Notes: generated by a model from the sequence alone, not told the origin. 64,000 bases of DNA from Pseudomonas putida (GCA_041071465.1 CP163498.1:5660001-5724000); one strand, 5' to 3'; positions 20,355 through 29,269 are shown, numbered from the stretch's first letter. Made by a program: numbers and translations.

Positions 20355-21056
20355 ATGTCCGAGCAACTGCCTAACCTCGACCTCACGCTGTTCGACCTGC
20401 CGCCAGCGGCAGCCGGAACCTGCGAACACAAACCACGCATCCTGCTGCTGTACGGCTCGACCCGCGAGCGCTCTTTCAGTCGCTTGCTGGTGGAAGAAGC
20501 CGCGCGCCTGCTGGAGCACTTCGGTGCCGAAACCCGCACGTTCGACCCATCAGGCCTGCCGTTGCCTGATGATGCGCCCGTGGAGCACCCCAAGGTGCAG
20601 GCACTGCGGGAACTGGTGCTGTGGTCGGAAGGCCAGGTGTGGTGCTCGCCGGAGCGTCATGGGGCGATGTCCGCCGTGTTCAAGGCGCAAATCGACTGGA
20701 TCCCCCTGGCGCTGGGTGCGGTGCGCCCAACCCAAGGCAAGACCCTGGCCGTGATGCAGGTGTGTGGCGGTTCGCAGTCGTTCAACGTAGTCAACCAGCT
20801 ACGCGTCCTGGGCCGTTGGATGCGCATGTTCGCCATCCCCAACCAGTCGTCGGTACCCAAGGCCTATCTGGAATTCGATGAGGCCGGGCGCATGAAACCT
20901 TCGCCGTATTACGATCGCGTGGTTGATGTGATGGAAGAACTGGTGAAGTTCACCCTACTGCTGCGCGACCGCCAGGCGTATCTGGTGGATCGTTATTCGG
21001 AGCGCAAGGAAAGCGCCGAGCAGCTATCTGCCCGCGTCAATCAGCGCTCAATCTGA
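20355..21056 (+). CDS. arsH: ArsH, NADPH-dependent FMN flavoprotein of arsenical resistance
   Basis: The 233-residue protein has the flavodoxin-like FMN-binding signature '[24 protein letters not shown]' and the ArsH-typical '[21 protein letters not shown]' and '[22 protein letters not shown]'. Characterised ArsH proteins reduce quinones/dyes and oxidise trivalent organoarsenicals such as methylarsenite. The start at ATG 20355 is set by a strong AGGAGGA site 5 bases upstream; an upstream in-frame TTG/CTG region would overlap arsC. It is the last gene of the ars operon. Confidence 0.95.
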   Translation: MSEQLPNLDLTLFDLPPAAAGTCEHKPRILLLYGSTRERSFSRLLVEEAARLLEHFGAETRTFDPSGLPLPDDAPVEHPKVQALRELVLWSEGQVWCSPERHGAMSAVFKAQIDWIPLALGAVRPTQGKTLAVMQVCGGSQSFNVVNQLRVLGRWMRMFAIPNQSSVPKAYLEFDEAGRMKPSPYYDRVVDVMEELVKFTLLLRDRQAYLVDRYSERKESAEQLSARVNQRSI

Positions 21057-21068
21057 CGCGTTCCGTTC

Positions 21069-21096
21069 GCACCGGAGTGGTTATCCCACCCCGGTG
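21069..21096 (+). terminator. Hairpin after arsH
   Basis: GCACCGGAGTGG and CCACCCCGGTGC pair with one internal A-C mismatch around a 4-nt loop. It lies 13 bp after arsH and just beyond the end of the convergent small gene, so it may stop transcripts from both sides. No U-tract follows. Confidence 0.5.
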
Positions 21097-21110
21097 CGCA
21101 TGAGCACCGA

Positions 21111-21401
21111 TTAGCGGTCTTTGTCCCACTGCGGTTTATCGGTTTGCGATTGCTGGCCGCCCATGCGGTCTTTATCCGTCACATTCTGCTTGTCGGTCCC
21201 GCGGTGTTCAGGGCTGCCTCCCTTGCTGCCAGTATCACTAGCGCGGTCTCCTTCCCTGTTCATCTTGTCGTCAGGTTTTTGTCCGGTTTGGCTACCGCCA
21301 CCCGAGCCTTGACCAGCTTGTTGGCCAGCACCCGCGGTGTTGTTGCCCGCACCGGTGTTGGTATTGCCCTGATTGCCGCCCTTGTCTTGATTGTTAGCCA
21401 T
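21111..21401 (-). CDS. Small hydrophilic, low-complexity protein (unknown)
   Basis: The 96-residue product is almost entirely Gly, Asn, Gln, Asp, Lys, Thr and Ser ('GGNQGNTNTGAGNNTAGAG', later 'MNREGDRASDTGSKGG' and 'DKDRMGGQQSQTDKPQWDKDR'). It has no Cys, one Trp and no hydrophobic core, so it is expected to be intrinsically disordered. Similar short Gly/Asn-rich proteins in pseudomonads are annotated as hypothetical or stress-related; I do not recognise a defined family. The ATG has an AGGTAAGCGATC leader on the minus strand (GAGGTAAG). It converges on arsH with a shared hairpin between them. Confidence 0.6.
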   Translation of the reverse strand: MANNQDKGGNQGNTNTGAGNNTAGAGQQAGQGSGGGSQTGQKPDDKMNREGDRASDTGSKGGSPEHRGTDKQNVTDKDRMGGQQSQTDKPQWDKDR

Positions 21402-21569
21402 GATCGCTTACCTCAAGTCACACACAGAAAGGCCTGTGTGTTTGTACGACTGTGGGTTTGCTGGCGTGGGTGCATCTATTCCCGACGTTTCCGATGAGCG
21501 ATACCAAATGCAGTGACTTGATACTGAGCCACGCTAAATACCGATGCGCCGCTGGATCGAATCCGGCGT

Positions 21570-21827
21570 CTACGGGTAGTGATGGGGATACCGTGCCATG
21601 TCGCTTTCCAGCTTGTCCGCGTCCGCTGCCCGCTTGCGCACCTCGGCGTAGAAAAGTTGGCATTGGTTCTGAAACCTTGTGAAATCTCGCTTGGCCGTGT
21701 CAACGGCTGCGCTCAGGTCACTCCCCTTCAGGCCTTCGACAAGTCGCTGTGACGAGGTATACTTTTGCCAGCAGGCTTCAACCTGCTGCAGGCCTTTTTC
21801 AAGGGCCTGAGTTTCGATGGTCGCCAT
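21570..21827 (-). CDS. Small helical hypothetical protein
   Basis: The 85-residue product is rich in Ala, Gln, Lys and Glu, with a heptad-like pattern ('LEKGLQQVEACWQKYTSSQRLVEGL', 'AKRDFTRFQNQCQLFYAEVRKRAADADKLESDM'). It is probably all-helical, possibly a coiled coil. It has no signal peptide or known motif. An AGAGGGTGCACCG leader precedes the ATG at 21827, a good ribosome site. No functional partner is suggested by its neighbours. Confidence 0.55.
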   Translation of the reverse strand: MATIETQALEKGLQQVEACWQKYTSSQRLVEGLKGSDLSAAVDTAKRDFTRFQNQCQLFYAEVRKRAADADKLESDMARYPHHYP

Positions 21828-21992
21828 CGGTGCACCCTCTTGGGACCGAATCTGGTCCGCCGGTGTGAATCGCCAGAGCGACGATAGCAGGATGAAAGCC
21901 CATTACGGCGGGCTTCGGCTGAAAGGGTAGTCTATTTCGGCGTAGCCGCGTGGATGTCCTGGCTTGAACGAGCGCAAGCCAGACAAGCCATC

Positions 21993-22011
21993 GGGGCCGC
22001 TTTGCGGCCCC
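21993..22011 (-). terminator. Hairpin downstream of the M20 hydrolase gene
   Basis: GGGGCCGC and GCGGCCCC form a perfect 8-bp stem with a 3-nt loop, 11 bp past the stop of the minus-strand hydrolase gene. The following minus-strand sequence has only scattered T residues, so it is a weak intrinsic terminator. Confidence 0.55.
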
Positions 22012-22021
22012 GGCAAAGGTG

Positions 22022-23206
22022 TCAGCGCAAATAGTCCTGGACCCACTTCACCCAACAATCGGCGCCCACCTTCACCAACGCATCGTTGAAATCATAATGA
22101 GGGTTGTGCACCGAGCAACCATGAAACTCGCCGGTGCCATTACCCAGCATGAAGTAGCAGCCAGGCCGTGCCTGCAGCATGTAGGCGAAGTCTTCGGTGC
22201 CCATGACCTTCTTCGGCATTTTGTCCAGCAACGCGCCTTCAACGAACAACGGCCGCAGGCTTTCACGCAACAACGCGCTTTCGTGATCGCTGTTGCACAA
22301 TGCCGGCGCCAGTTGGGTGAATTGCACCTCGATCTCCACGCCAAAGCTTGCGGCGTGCCCCTTGGCCAGGGCGTCAATGCGGCTGTTGATCTTCTGCTGC
22401 GTCTCGGCCGTGTCGGTGCGCACACTCAGCAGCATGCAGGCCTCATCGGGGATGATGTTGTAAACGGTGCCAGCCTGGATCATGCCGATGCTGATGACCG
22501 CATACTCTTCCACGCTCAGGTTGCGCGACTTGATGGTCTGGATGCCACTGATCAGGCTGTTCAACGCCATCACCGGGTCTACCGACAGCTCCGGCATCGC
22601 ACCATGCCCGCCTTTGCCGGTGATTCGAATGCTGACACGCTCGGACGACGCCATGGTTGGCCCCGCCTGCACCACGCAAGTACCCACCGGCATGCCGGGC
22701 ATGTTGTGCAGCGCATATACCGAGTCACACGGGAAGCGCTCGAACAGGCCGTCGTCGATCATCGCCTTGGCGCCGGCCAGCCCTTCTTCATCCGGCTGGA
22801 AGATCACGTTTAGCGTGCCGTTGAAGTTGCGCGTTGCCGCCAGCTGGGCAGCGGCTGCCAGCAGGATCGCGGTATGCCCATCATGGCCGCAGGCATGCAT
22901 ACGCCCAGGGGTTTTGCTGGCATGCGCAAAGGGATTCTTTTCGCTCATGGGCAATGCGTCCATGTCTGCCCGCAGGCCCACACTGCGCGGGCTGTCGCCA
23001 ACCTTGAGCACCCCGACCACACCATGCCCGCCCACATTGCGATGCACCACATAGCCCAAGGCCTGCAGCTTGTCGGCCACCAGTGCCGCCGTATCGGGGG
23101 TGTCGCCACCAAGCTCCGGCGCGGCGTGGATCTGCCGGCGAAGCATGACGAACTCGTCCAGCGCTGCTGCCGAGTGCCGGGGTTGATTGCTGTGCAAAAT
23201 ACCCAT
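22022..23206 (-). CDS. M20-family amidohydrolase (hippurate/N-acyl-amino-acid hydrolase-like)
   Basis: The 394-residue cytosolic metallopeptidase-fold enzyme is of the M20D/HipO type. It has 'GLRADMDALPM', the metal-binding 'MHACGHDGHTAILL', 'QPDEEGLAGAK' and 'GKGGHGAMPE' in the lid/dimerisation domain, and 'GTEDFAYML' near the C-terminus. The family hydrolyses N-acyl or N-benzoyl amino acids, or auxin conjugates, to the free amino acid and acid. The start at ATG 23206 lies one base past the stop of the transporter gene (TGATATG), so the two are translationally coupled. The coupling suggests the transporter imports the hydrolase substrate. Confidence 0.88.
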   Translation of the reverse strand: MGILHSNQPRHSAAALDEFVMLRRQIHAAPELGGDTPDTAALVADKLQALGYVVHRNVGGHGVVGVLKVGDSPRSVGLRADMDALPMSEKNPFAHASKTPGRMHACGHDGHTAILLAAAAQLAATRNFNGTLNVIFQPDEEGLAGAKAMIDDGLFERFPCDSVYALHNMPGMPVGTCVVQAGPTMASSERVSIRITGKGGHGAMPELSVDPVMALNSLISGIQTIKSRNLSVEEYAVISIGMIQAGTVYNIIPDEACMLLSVRTDTAETQQKINSRIDALAKGHAASFGVEIEVQFTQLAPALCNSDHESALLRESLRPLFVEGALLDKMPKKVMGTEDFAYMLQARPGCYFMLGNGTGEFHGCSVHNPHYDFNDALVKVGADCWVKWVQDYLR

Positions 23207-23207
23207 A

Positions 23208-24509
23208 TCACGCGCATCCTTTGTTTTCGGGGAAGTTTTTGAGGCAGGCCAGGCTGACGACACCGCCGGCCAGCAGGAAATAGGCAGGTGCCAACGGCGT
23301 GCCCAGCGCGGCAATCAGCCAGGTGGCCACCAACGGAGAAAAGCCGCCGAACAACGTCACCCCCAGGCTGTAGCTGACCGAAGTACCGAAGGAGCGACTG
23401 GCCTTCGGGAAGCCCTCCATGATCAGCGCAAAGAACGCACCGGCACCGATACAGGTCGGCAGGATCAGAATTGCCACACACATCATGGCCAGGCCCATGT
23501 GCTGCACATGCCCCAAGAGGGAGAACACCGGCAAGGTCAACACCACTGGCGCGGCAACCGTCCACACCAGCAGGCGCTTTCTGAGCTGGTACTTATCGGC
23601 GAACTTGCCCGCCAACGGGCAGATGACCGCCATGCAACCGCTACTGATACAGGCAATCGCCATCGCGCTGCCCGCCGGATAATGCAAGGCCGTGGTCAAG
23701 TAGGTGGGCATGTAGAACACGAACAGGTACATGCCAATGGTCGAACTGGCCATCAGGCCGATGCCCAGCGCGATGCGCTTGAGCAGGTCGCCGTCCAGCC
23801 TCTTCTCCCCTTCGCGCGCCGGCGCGGCCTCGTGGGTTTCCGGCAAACGCGTGCGAATGTACCAACCGACCGGCCCGATCAGCAGGCCGAAAATGAACGG
23901 TATCCGCCACCCCCAGCTTTCGAGCGCAGCGGGGTCGAGCAATTGGCTGAGGGCCAGGCCAAAGCCGGCCCCGACCAACGCGGCATAGCCTTGGCTGGCG
24001 GCCTGCCAGCTCACGCTCTGGCAGCGGTTGCCAACCGCACTGGACTCCATCAGGAACACCGACGCGGTACCGATCTCCCCACCCGCCGACATCCCCTGGA
24101 TGAGCCGGCCGGTTACCAGCAGCAGCGTGGCGAAAATACCGATCTGCGAATACGTGGGGGCAAAGGCAATCAATGCGGTGCCCAGGGTCATCAGCCCGAT
24201 GGTCAGGCTCAATGCCGCTTTGCGCCCATGCCGGTCGGCATAGCGACCGATGATCATCGCCCCGACCGGGCGCATCAGGAAACCGACGCCAAACGTGGCC
24301 AGCGACATCAACAACGAAGCCATCGCCGAGTCGGAGGGGAAGAAATGCTTGCCGATCAATACAGCAAAGAAGCTGTAGATCGTGAAGTCGTACATTTCCA
24401 GCGCATTGCCCAACGAGCAGGCGATCAAGGTTTTGCGTGAAGACGATGCCTGCGCGGCAGAATGCGCGCCCTTGTGCAAGCTTGGCGATGCGGGTAGCGG
24501 TCTGGTCAT
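23208..24509 (-). CDS. MFS transporter, metabolite:H+ symporter type
   Basis: The 433-residue protein has twelve predicted membrane segments. It carries the metabolite:H+ symporter (MHS) hallmarks: 'SLGNALEMYDFTIYSFFAVLIGKHFFP' in helix 1, the loop 'GRYADRHGRKAAL' between helices 2 and 3, and 'GGEIGTASVFLMES'. Relatives carry citrate, proline/betaine, shikimate or aromatic acids. Start ATG 24509 has ACGGAGATAACA upstream. It is cotranscribed with the M20 hydrolase and divergent from a porin, consistent with one uptake system: porin, then symporter, then hydrolase. Confidence 0.88.
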   Translation of the reverse strand: MTRPLPASPSLHKGAHSAAQASSSRKTLIACSLGNALEMYDFTIYSFFAVLIGKHFFPSDSAMASLLMSLATFGVGFLMRPVGAMIIGRYADRHGRKAALSLTIGLMTLGTALIAFAPTYSQIGIFATLLLVTGRLIQGMSAGGEIGTASVFLMESSAVGNRCQSVSWQAASQGYAALVGAGFGLALSQLLDPAALESWGWRIPFIFGLLIGPVGWYIRTRLPETHEAAPAREGEKRLDGDLLKRIALGIGLMASSTIGMYLFVFYMPTYLTTALHYPAGSAMAIACISSGCMAVICPLAGKFADKYQLRKRLLVWTVAAPVVLTLPVFSLLGHVQHMGLAMMCVAILILPTCIGAGAFFALIMEGFPKASRSFGTSVSYSLGVTLFGGFSPLVATWLIAALGTPLAPAYFLLAGGVVSLACLKNFPENKGCA

Positions 24510-24882
24510 TGTTATCTCCGTTGGCAAATCGCGGCGTGCAGCGAATATCAGCCAATCGGGCACTCAACACACTTGCAGTTTCGGCATGTGGCTAACCAAT
24601 GGTTAATTGCCTGGCGCGGCCGTTGGCTAAATTGCCCTGAGCTGGCGCACAGTTCGCCCTCACTCCGCGCGCTGCCCCAACAAGGCTCACCGAGCAGCGA
24701 CCTTGGGGCGGCCTTGCAGCCTGTTCCACGCCTGTCTAATGCGCGTGCTAGCGCCAATCCTCGCGCTGCGCCGGCCTTTGATTAACCAAACGGCATGACC
24801 TGGCTGAATAAGCAATCACGCTGCAACCTGTTGTTCACCGAGGCTACAGCCACCACATCACCGTGCTGGCCTGGAGTCGTGA
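24510..24882. other. Divergent intergenic region between MFS transporter and porin
   Basis: This 373-bp region has no convincing gene. It must hold both divergent promoters. It contains one clear palindrome (24593-24605, listed separately) and a related half-site (ATTAACCAAA near 24782). Confidence 0.6.
24593..24605. promoter_or_regulatory. Candidate LysR-type operator (T-N11-A palindrome)
   Basis: TAACCAATGGTTA is a perfect 6-bp inverted repeat around one central base and matches the T-N11-A pattern of LysR-family sites. It sits 84 bp before the MFS start. The LysR gene at the other end of the porin gene is the obvious candidate binder. Confidence 0.4.
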
Positions 24883-26013
24883 ATGAACACTCGCACTACG
24901 TCGTTGCTGTTGATGATCCAAGGGGCCTGCCTGGCCGCGCAGGCACAGGCAGAGGGCTTTCCGACGCTCGCTCGGATTGCGCCGGGTTTTGGGTATTACG
25001 GGGTGGATCAAGGTTTCGATGACAAACTCAAGGTCTACGGCACCGTGGATGCGTTCGCCAGCTATCACGATTCACAGCACCACTCGGGCTTCAAGCTGGC
25101 CGGTGGCGGTGCCTGGACCAACAAGCTCGGGCTGTATGCACGCAAGGGGCTGACCCCCGATACCGTCGTGGAACTTGACGTCGAGGAAGGCTTCAACGTC
25201 AATGGCAAGGCCCTGGAGGGCACCTGGGACACCCTCGGTACCCTGCGCCTGGCGACCGTTGCCCTGCGCTCGCGCACCTTGGGCAAACTCGAATTCGGCA
25301 AGACCTACAGCATGGGCACCCCCACCTACGCCGACCCGTTCCTGGCCACCTATGGCTCGCCCTACACCTATCTGGCGTTGCCCGCCGCCGGCAAGGGCGC
25401 CTTCTACCTGGACCTGCGCCCCAAGCACACCCTGGCCTACACGAGCCCTACCCTCAGCGGCTTCAGCCTCGGTACCGCACTGAGTTTCGGCTTCGACGAT
25501 GCCGCCAGCCAAGGGCGCACCGTGCGCGGCGGCGGTGCCAGGTTGCAATACCGCAACAGCCGGGTGATGCTGCTGGCCTCGTACAACCTGTACTACAGCG
25601 ACCCCTGGGATGACGGTGGCGTTTCTCGCCAGACCGCCAACTATTACAAAAGCCTGTCAGCGTTCTACGATTTCGGTCCGCTGGCCACCAGCTTGACCTG
25701 GCAGCGCCAGGACGTGGACCAGGCCGGCACGCCCAGCACCACGCTGTACACTTTCGGCGTGATGGCGCCAGTCGGCGAGCGGGATGTGCTGCGCCTGGCG
25801 GTGATGCAGCGCCAGGTCACCGCCCATGACAAGGACGCATGGGGGGCGATGGTCGGCTATGACCACTTCATCACCCCGCGCTGGGCCGTGTACGGGCGGC
25901 TCGGCATGATCGGCAACCAGCGCGCGTCATCGGTCACCTACGCAGGCACCCCGGTGGATCAGGTGGGTGACAACCCAAGCAACGTGTCGCTAGGCATGTA
26001 CTACCACTTCTGA
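24883..26013 (+). CDS. Outer-membrane general porin (Gram-negative porin family)
   Basis: The 376-residue protein has a signal peptide (MNTRTTSLLLMIQGACLAAQAQA) followed by a beta-barrel with alternating aromatic strands. Diagnostic segments are 'LKVYGTVDAFASYHDS' at the start of the barrel and the final 'NVSLGMYYHF', whose C-terminal Phe is the outer-membrane sorting signal. Length and pattern fit the trimeric 16-strand general porins, not the OprD family. It likely admits the solute handled by the divergent symporter and hydrolase. The last 24 bp overlap the tail of the convergent LysR gene. Confidence 0.85.
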   Translation: MNTRTTSLLLMIQGACLAAQAQAEGFPTLARIAPGFGYYGVDQGFDDKLKVYGTVDAFASYHDSQHHSGFKLAGGGAWTNKLGLYARKGLTPDTVVELDVEEGFNVNGKALEGTWDTLGTLRLATVALRSRTLGKLEFGKTYSMGTPTYADPFLATYGSPYTYLALPAAGKGAFYLDLRPKHTLAYTSPTLSGFSLGTALSFGFDDAASQGRTVRGGGARLQYRNSRVMLLASYNLYYSDPWDDGGVSRQTANYYKSLSAFYDFGPLATSLTWQRQDVDQAGTPSTTLYTFGVMAPVGERDVLRLAVMQRQVTAHDKDAWGAMVGYDHFITPRWAVYGRLGMIGNQRASSVTYAGTPVDQVGDNPSNVSLGMYYHF

Positions 26014-26928
26014 CGCCACTGGACGGGTTTGCCTGAGCACCTGCCCGCGCAAGCTATGGAACAGCTCCTGGGCAGGCGCCGTGAGGCTGTGGCGGTCAAT
26101 GCAGACCAGGTTGATGGGGTAATCGGGAATCAGCTCTTGCACCGGCATTGCCACGTACTCGCAATCGACGCCGAAGGTGAACCCCTGGTCCACCGCCAGC
26201 TGGCTGATGGTCATCAACGATTCGGTGTTCTTCAGCAGCTTGAGCGCCATCATCACCGAGGTGCATTCGACGGTGTTCTGCGGTACCCGCAGGCCGTTGG
26301 CTTCGAACAGCTGATGGAACTGGGAAGCCTGGTCGGACAGCTCGTCCAGGCTGATCCAGTGGGCATACTGCAAGGTGCGCAGTGACTGGGTGAACTTTTG
26401 CTGGTTAGAGGCATGGCAGATCACCCTGCCCTTGATACTGCCCAGTGCCTCCCAATCCAGGCTAAGCCGGCTCAGGGGTTGCTGCGAGGTAATGGCAAAG
26501 TCCAGGCTACCGTCGCGCAAACGCTGCAGGATCTGGCTGGGGCGCAAGTCGGTGATGGTGATCTTTACCCGAGGGTACTTGCGCCTGAACGCCAGGATAC
26601 TTTCGTCGACCCCATCCAGCATTGCCGTCAGCGATGTCACCCCGATCGACACCGCCCCCAGCGCCGCATCCTGAATGCTCGCCGCTTCGATCTGCAGGCG
26701 GCGGATGCTTTCCACCACGAGGTTGGCATGGCGGATGACACGCTTGCCTTCTTCGGTAAGCGCCATGCCTTTGTGAGAACGCTGCAACAGGATGAAGCCC
26801 ACCTCCCGCTCCAGTTCCTTGATCGAACGGCTCAGCGCAGGCTGAGTAATGTGCATCAGCTTGGAAGCTTCAAGGATGCTGCCTGCGTTATGGATGGCGA
26901 CCAGCGCCCTGAGTTGGTGAAGTTTCAA
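25990..26928 (-). CDS. LysR-family transcriptional regulator
   Basis: The 312-residue protein has a winged helix-turn-helix at residues 1-60 ('SILEASKLMHITQPALSRSIKELEREVGFILLQR') and a periplasmic-binding-like effector domain from about residue 92. The sequence resembles the AbgR/TdcA-like group that controls aromatic-acid and amide catabolism, but the ligand cannot be read. Placed at the end of the hydrolase-transporter-porin cluster and overlapping the porin 3' end by 24 bp, it probably regulates that cluster through the T-N11-A site between the divergent genes. Confidence 0.85.
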   Translation of the reverse strand: MKLHQLRALVAIHNAGSILEASKLMHITQPALSRSIKELEREVGFILLQRSHKGMALTEEGKRVIRHANLVVESIRRLQIEAASIQDAALGAVSIGVTSLTAMLDGVDESILAFRRKYPRVKITITDLRPSQILQRLRDGSLDFAITSQQPLSRLSLDWEALGSIKGRVICHASNQQKFTQSLRTLQYAHWISLDELSDQASQFHQLFEANGLRVPQNTVECTSVMMALKLLKNTESLMTISQLAVDQGFTFGVDCEYVAMPVQELIPDYPINLVCIDRHSLTAPAQELFHSLRGQVLRQTRPVASEVVVHA

Positions 26929-27014
26929 CCGTCTTTACCTTGTTGTTAGCGGGCGGTTTGAAATGTTCCTTGGCGGCCCCGACAGCCTATGCCGGCAAGG
27001 CCTGAAGCGTGAAA

Positions 27015-27515
27015 CTAGCGCAGCGCAGCCAGCATGCTGGCGGCATCACTGACTTCGAACTTGCCGGGGGCTTCCACCGCGATGTGCTTGACCACCAGGT
27101 CGTCGACCAACATGGCATAGCGCTGTGAACGACGCCCCATACCGCGCGCCGAAAGGTCCTGGATCAGGCCCAGCGCCTCGCTGAATTCGCCATTGCCATC
27201 GCCGATCATCTTGACCGCGTCACCCACCTGCAGGCTATTGCCCCAGGCATTCATGACAAAGGCATCGTTCACCGAGACACAGAGAATTTCGTCGATGCCA
27301 GCCGCGAACAGCGCAGGTGCTTCAGCGACATAACCGGGAACATGACGTTCAGAACAGGTCGGTGTGAACGCGCCCGGCAATGCGAAGATCAGTACTTTTT
27401 TCTGCTTGCAACGCTCGCGAATGGAAAAGGCATTCGGGCCGATCGCGCAGGCGCCTGCGTCAGTGTTGTATTGGTAAAGGGTAACGTCGGGCAGTTGATC
27501 GCCAATTTTGATCAT
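27015..27515 (-). CDS. Peroxiredoxin (Prx5-like)
   Basis: The 166-residue cytosolic thioredoxin-fold peroxidase has the peroxidatic Cys at residue 54 in 'PGAFTPTCSERHVPGY'. Other Prx5-type features are 'VSVNDAFVMNAWG' and the closing 'KFEVSDAASMLAALR'. It reduces H2O2 and alkyl hydroperoxides using glutathione/glutaredoxin or thioredoxin. Start ATG 27515 has CAGGAAACAGCG upstream (AGGAAA). The open frame continues upstream but without family similarity. Confidence 0.92.
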   Translation of the reverse strand: MIKIGDQLPDVTLYQYNTDAGACAIGPNAFSIRERCKQKKVLIFALPGAFTPTCSERHVPGYVAEAPALFAAGIDEILCVSVNDAFVMNAWGNSLQVGDAVKMIGDGNGEFSEALGLIQDLSARGMGRRSQRYAMLVDDLVVKHIAVEAPGKFEVSDAASMLAALR

Positions 27516-27618
27516 CGCTGTTTCCTGATTAGGGTGATGGCCGAGCGGGATATGATGCCGCAGTGCGCCACGCCAGGTACACAGTGCTTGCGCCAACGCC
27601 CGCCAGTTAACCCGCTGC

Positions 27619-27852
27619 TCAGGGGAACAGTATCGCCTGAGCATGATCGATGGCAGGAACCGACACCTGACCGCGCTGCGCGACCAGCCATTCGCGCATG
27701 CGCTCGGTATCGAAGATCTGCCCCTCTTCCATCATGACCAGAATGAGCGCCTGGGACATTCGGTAACATCCGCATCGGGAACAACACCGCTCTTCCCACC
27801 CGTGGGCACACTCGACGGATTCCGCCTGCCCTGCGCAGATCAGACAACTCAT
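27619..27852 (-). CDS. Small Cys-rich protein of unknown function
   Basis: The 77-residue product has eight cysteines in its first 40 residues, starting 'MSCLICAGQAESVEC' and then 'WEERCCSRCGCYRMS'. The spacing (CxxC, then CCxxCxC) suggests zinc or metal coordination. The C-terminal half is helical, without Cys. Start chosen at ATG 27852 because AAGGGGGC lies 5 bases upstream; an earlier in-frame ATG at 27879 has no ribosome site. It ends 103 bp before the peroxiredoxin start on the same strand. A redox link is possible but only by proximity. Confidence 0.55.
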   Translation of the reverse strand: MSCLICAGQAESVECAHGWEERCCSRCGCYRMSQALILVMMEEGQIFDTERMREWLVAQRGQVSVPAIDHAQAILFP

Positions 27853-28258
27853 GTAAGCCCCCTTTTGTTCTTCATCCATGGAGGGTGGTTGATAAGCCTG
27901 GATAATCGTATGGCTTGCGATTGGCATGAGATATTCATGCCAACTGTAAATCCCTCCAATGTGTGTGACAACTTCTGTGGCCCTATCACGCACAGCCGCC
28001 TGGCCCAAAAACCGCCTCATCAACCCTGCAAGCAGTGCCCTTGCTGGACAATTCGGTCCTCAGCCCTGACACCCAACAGGCCGAATCGTAGAACGCATCA
28101 TGAACAGCACTAAAAAATCTGTGAAATATCTTCAATACCCTTCATGCAAGGGGGCTGCCTAAAATACGTCTTAATCAAGGACAACATTAAGACGCCTGAG
28201 TGAAGGCCCCGGGAAATGACCGAGTCGATCGACCTCAGGCAACAGGACAGCGCCCAAG
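27853..28258. other. Intergenic region before mesX
   Basis: Apart from the MetR box at 28122-28134 and a possible -10 (TAAAAT, 28160-28165), I see no gene or repeat in this 406-bp stretch. It contains the divergent upstream sequences of the Cys-rich gene and mesX. Confidence 0.5.
28122..28134 (+). promoter_or_regulatory. MetR binding site upstream of mesX
   Basis: TGAAATATCTTCA is an exact match to the MetR consensus TGAA-N5-TTCA. It lies 124 bp before the mesX start, and metR itself is the fourth gene downstream. MetR is a LysR-type activator that uses homocysteine as co-effector, so it would switch on methionine synthesis when homocysteine builds up. Confidence 0.75.
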
Positions 28259-29242
28259 ATGAATATTGAACCTGAATTTACCGTCAAACGCATCGCCTTC
28301 GACGAACATTATCACCCTGCCGAAAACACCCGCATCACGACCAACTTCGCCAATTTGGCGCGGGGTGCGAACCGCCAGGAAAACCTGCGCAACACGTTGG
28401 CCATGATTGACAACCGTTTCAATGCACTGGCGCATTGGGATAACCCTGAAAGTAATCGATATCACGTCGAACTGGAAATCATATCGGTCGAATTGAACAT
28501 TGAAGCCGAGCGGCACGGCCATGCACTGCCGTTGATCGAAATATTGAAAACCCATATTGTCGACCGCAAAACCAACACCCGCCTGGCGGGCATGGTAGGT
28601 AACAACTTTTCCTCGTACGTGCGTGACTACGACTTCAGCGTGCTGCTGCTCGAACACAACAAGCATCGGCCAGCCTTCAGCACGCCTGACAACTTTGGCG
28701 AACTGCATGGCAACCTGTTCAAGTGCTTCGTCAACTCGCAAACCTACAAGGAGCACTTCAACAAACCACCGGTTATCTGCCTGAGCGTCTCGAGCAGCAA
28801 AACCTACCATCGGACCGAAAACCAGCACCCCGTGCTGGGTATCGAGTATCAGCAGGATGAATACTCCCTGACGGATGAGTACTTCAACAAGATGGGCTTG
28901 AAGGTGCGCTATTTCATGCCGCCGAACAGTGTCGCGCCGTTGGCGTTCTATTTTGCCGGTGACTTGCTGGCTGACTACACCAACCTTGAGTTGATCAGCA
29001 CCATCAGCACCATGGACACCTTCCAGAAGATCTACCGACCCGAGATCTACAACGCCAACTCCGCTGCGGGCCATGCCTACCAGCCCAGCCTGAAGCACCA
29101 GGACTACTCGCTCACGCGCATTGTCTACGACCGGGAAGAGCGCGGTCGCCTGGCGATCGAGCAGGGCAAATTTGCCGAAGCGCAATTTGTCAAACCCTAC
29201 CAGGCCACGCTGGAACAATGGTCCGCGCAATACGCCCGTTGA
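28259..29242 (+). CDS. mesX: MesX (DUF1852), partner of methionine synthase MesD
   Basis: The 327-residue protein is of the DUF1852 family ('FTVKRIAFDEHYHPAENTRITTNFANLARG', 'HWDNPESNRYHVELEIISVELNIEA', 'DTFQKIYRPEIYNANSAAGHAYQPS'). The family was named MesX because genetic work in aerobic bacteria showed it is needed together with MesD for folate-independent methionine synthesis; its chemical role is not settled. mesD starts 28 bp downstream on the same strand. There is no signal peptide. Function here rests on family recognition plus the mesD neighbour and the MetR box upstream. Confidence 0.85.
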   Translation: MNIEPEFTVKRIAFDEHYHPAENTRITTNFANLARGANRQENLRNTLAMIDNRFNALAHWDNPESNRYHVELEIISVELNIEAERHGHALPLIEILKTHIVDRKTNTRLAGMVGNNFSSYVRDYDFSVLLLEHNKHRPAFSTPDNFGELHGNLFKCFVNSQTYKEHFNKPPVICLSVSSSKTYHRTENQHPVLGIEYQQDEYSLTDEYFNKMGLKVRYFMPPNSVAPLAFYFAGDLLADYTNLELISTISTMDTFQKIYRPEIYNANSAAGHAYQPSLKHQDYSLTRIVYDREERGRLAIEQGKFAEAQFVKPYQATLEQWSAQYAR

Positions 29243-29269
29243 TTAATTCAAAGTACAAGGTCACTGTTC

